DNA of 6,176 bases from UBA3064 sp016868095 (GTDB lineage Bacteria > Pseudomonadota > Gammaproteobacteria > Burkholderiales > Burkholderiaceae_E), in the NCBI GenBank assembly GCA_041175665.1, contig JBEDEM010000115.1:1-6176 (forward strand), in the 5' to 3' direction. This document shows positions 5,501 through 6,176 of the stretch, in pieces; position 1 is the stretch's first letter, and the number at the start of each line of letters is the position of its first letter. The notes beneath the pieces were generated by a model. That model saw only the letters and a program-made list of their open reading frames with translations. It was not told the origin of the DNA and made no database searches. A program made the translations under genes and the position numbers.

Positions 5501-5582
5501 AGCCGACGGCAAAAACTACAACATTCAGCACTACAACCCGGCAGCCATCGAATTGGGATACCTGGGTGCCCACGATGAGTAA
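5499..5582 (+). pseudogene. Possible C-terminal remnant of an unrecognised gene
   Basis: In the frame ending at TAA 5580-5582 the sequence reads DGKNYNIQHYNPAAIELGY followed by LGAHDE. This is a protein-like composition, with codon choice resembling the GC-rich accessory genes here. The frame is closed upstream by a TAA at 5484 inside the last repeat unit, so no full gene exists. The tail overlaps the ATG of the 92-residue membrane protein by 8 nt, as in a coupled two-gene operon. I do not recognise the family. It could also be chance coding appearance in a short stretch. Confidence 0.35.
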
Positions 5583-5853
5583 GCGTATCTTCTGGGGCAT
5601 GATCGTGACGGCTCTTTTGGTTATGGTCTGGCTGGCTGCCATGGCCACGGGGATCAGGGTTCTTGTGTCAGAAAATCTGATCAAGCCTGGCCAGACCTAC
5701 ATCGTCGAAGGTTACGGCGACTTGGGCGCCGGCCAAGGCGAAAGCCTTGTATGCCTGTATTTCACAGGACGGAAAATTGTCACCCGCGTTTACCACTACG
5801 CGCCAAACAACATGTTTGGCAAAGACGAGTGTCCATTTTTGAACCAGGATTGA
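5575..5853 (+). CDS. Small membrane-anchored hypothetical protein (92 residues)
   Basis: The product starts MSKRIFWGM, has one hydrophobic segment at about residues 5-26, and continues with a soluble part of about 65 residues containing YIVEGYGDLGAGQGESLVC, YFTGRKIVTRVY and PNNMFGKDECPF. The basic N-terminus followed by a hydrophobic helix suggests the C-terminal part is outside the cytoplasm. C60 and C86 could then form a disulfide (inference). The frame is open back to 5407, but that part translates the tandem repeats, so the ATG at 5575 is preferred. There is only a weak ribosome site, consistent with coupling to the reading frame that ends at 5582. I do not recognise its family or function. 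Confidence 0.65.
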   Translation: MSKRIFWGMIVTALLVMVWLAAMATGIRVLVSENLIKPGQTYIVEGYGDLGAGQGESLVCLYFTGRKIVTRVYHYAPNNMFGKDECPFLNQD

Positions 5854-5979
5854 GCGCCTACCAGGGCACACAATCGGCTGCTACCTGAGGCGCAACAACG
5901 GCTTACGCGTGAATCCTTGGGGCGAAATGAGCGAAATCAGGTGCATGTACAGTCCCGCGTCGTCTGTGTGTGCAATAGT

Positions 5980-6008
5980 TGCGACAAATAAAGCCATACG
6001 TGCGACAA
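5980..6008. promoter_or_regulatory. Candidate ParD operator (direct repeats 21 bp apart)
   Basis: TGCGACAA occurs at 5980-5987 and again at 6001-6008 in the same orientation. The 21-bp distance is two helical turns, putting both on one face of the DNA. It lies 33-61 nt before the antitoxin ATG. Ribbon-helix-helix repressors bind short repeated boxes of this kind. The assignment is by position and spacing. Confidence 0.4.
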
Positions 6009-6040
6009 TGGCGCTTATCTGATCGCTCCGAGAGGCTCCC

Positions 6041-6176
6041 ATGTCTGAACGCATCAACGCCCGTCTGACGCAACCCCTGGCTGAATTCGTGGATCGAATG
6101 GTCGGCAAGGCGGGTCTTTACGAAACACCCAGCGAATACGTGCGTGACCTGATCCGCCGCGACATGGAACGGCGCG
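6041..6176 (+). CDS. ParD-type ribbon-helix-helix antitoxin, 5' part, runs off the right edge
   Basis: Forty-five codons are present from ATG 6041, preceded by AGAGG at 6031-6035 with 5 nt spacing. The product reads MSERINARLTQPLAEFVDRM, then VGKAGLYETPSEYVRDLIRR and DMERR. The early beta-strand, the helix, and the SEYVRDLIRRD second helix are characteristic of ParD/CopG-like antitoxins that pair with ParE toxins. The rest of the gene and any toxin lie outside the window. Being the second antitoxin within about 1.1 kb, it supports reading this segment as accessory DNA. Confidence 0.85.
   Translation, partial: MSERINARLTQPLAEFVDRMVGKAGLYETPSEYVRDLIRRDMERR

Noticed and set aside
5407..5574. 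N-terminal extension of the 92-residue membrane protein
   Set aside because: The extra 56 codons translate the tandem repeats and would put the membrane helix in mid-protein. The ATG at 5575 gives a normal anchor.
5881..6108. Minus-strand frame of 75 codons at the right end
   Set aside because: It runs antisense to the clear ParD-type gene and has no recognisable features.

Overview
The window looks like a chromosome segment of a betaproteobacterium, most likely Burkholderiales. The basis is the 420-residue Rho, the zinc-free type B L31 gene directly after rho, the fkpB-ispH pair beside a divergent radC, and the general character of the proteins. Genus cannot be fixed from the sequence alone.

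Positions 1-4634 are ordinary core genome. On the minus strand, in transcription order, lie radC (3000-2254), a 372-nt gene-free stretch that probably holds the rho promoter and leader, rho (1881-619), rpmE2 (568-305), and the first 102 codons of a membrane glycosyltransferase (308 to the left edge) whose TTG start overlaps the rpmE2 stop. On the plus strand, starting 73 bp from radC, are fkpB (3074-3529), ispH (GTG start at 3519, overlapping fkpB by 11 nt), a tRNA-Thr(CGU) gene only 12 nt after ispH (4524-4599), and a strong intrinsic terminator (4605-4634) that can end the whole fkpB-ispH-tRNA transcript.

After the terminator the character changes to accessory DNA: short, broken and mobile-looking pieces, apparently more GC-rich. 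It holds an intact VapB-type (AbrB-fold) antitoxin gene (4951-5202), then a decayed vapC toxin with a frameshift, an in-frame stop and a lost C-terminal part (5202-about 5370). Next comes a four-copy 23-bp tandem array (5408-5500) that resembles the multiple terminal repeats of an IS21-type element. A possible C-terminal remnant of an unknown gene overlaps the start of a 92-residue single-membrane-span protein (5575-5853). At the right edge is the 5' part of a ParD-type ribbon-helix-helix antitoxin gene (from 6041).

The most interesting region is this scarred segment downstream of the tRNA, with two antitoxin genes, one dead toxin, an IS-end-like repeat array and a possibly beheaded gene pair. 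I see no CRISPR array and nothing that proves a new system. The best candidates for something undescribed are the coupled tail plus 92-residue membrane protein, and the C-rich, Shine-Dalgarno-poor rho leader.
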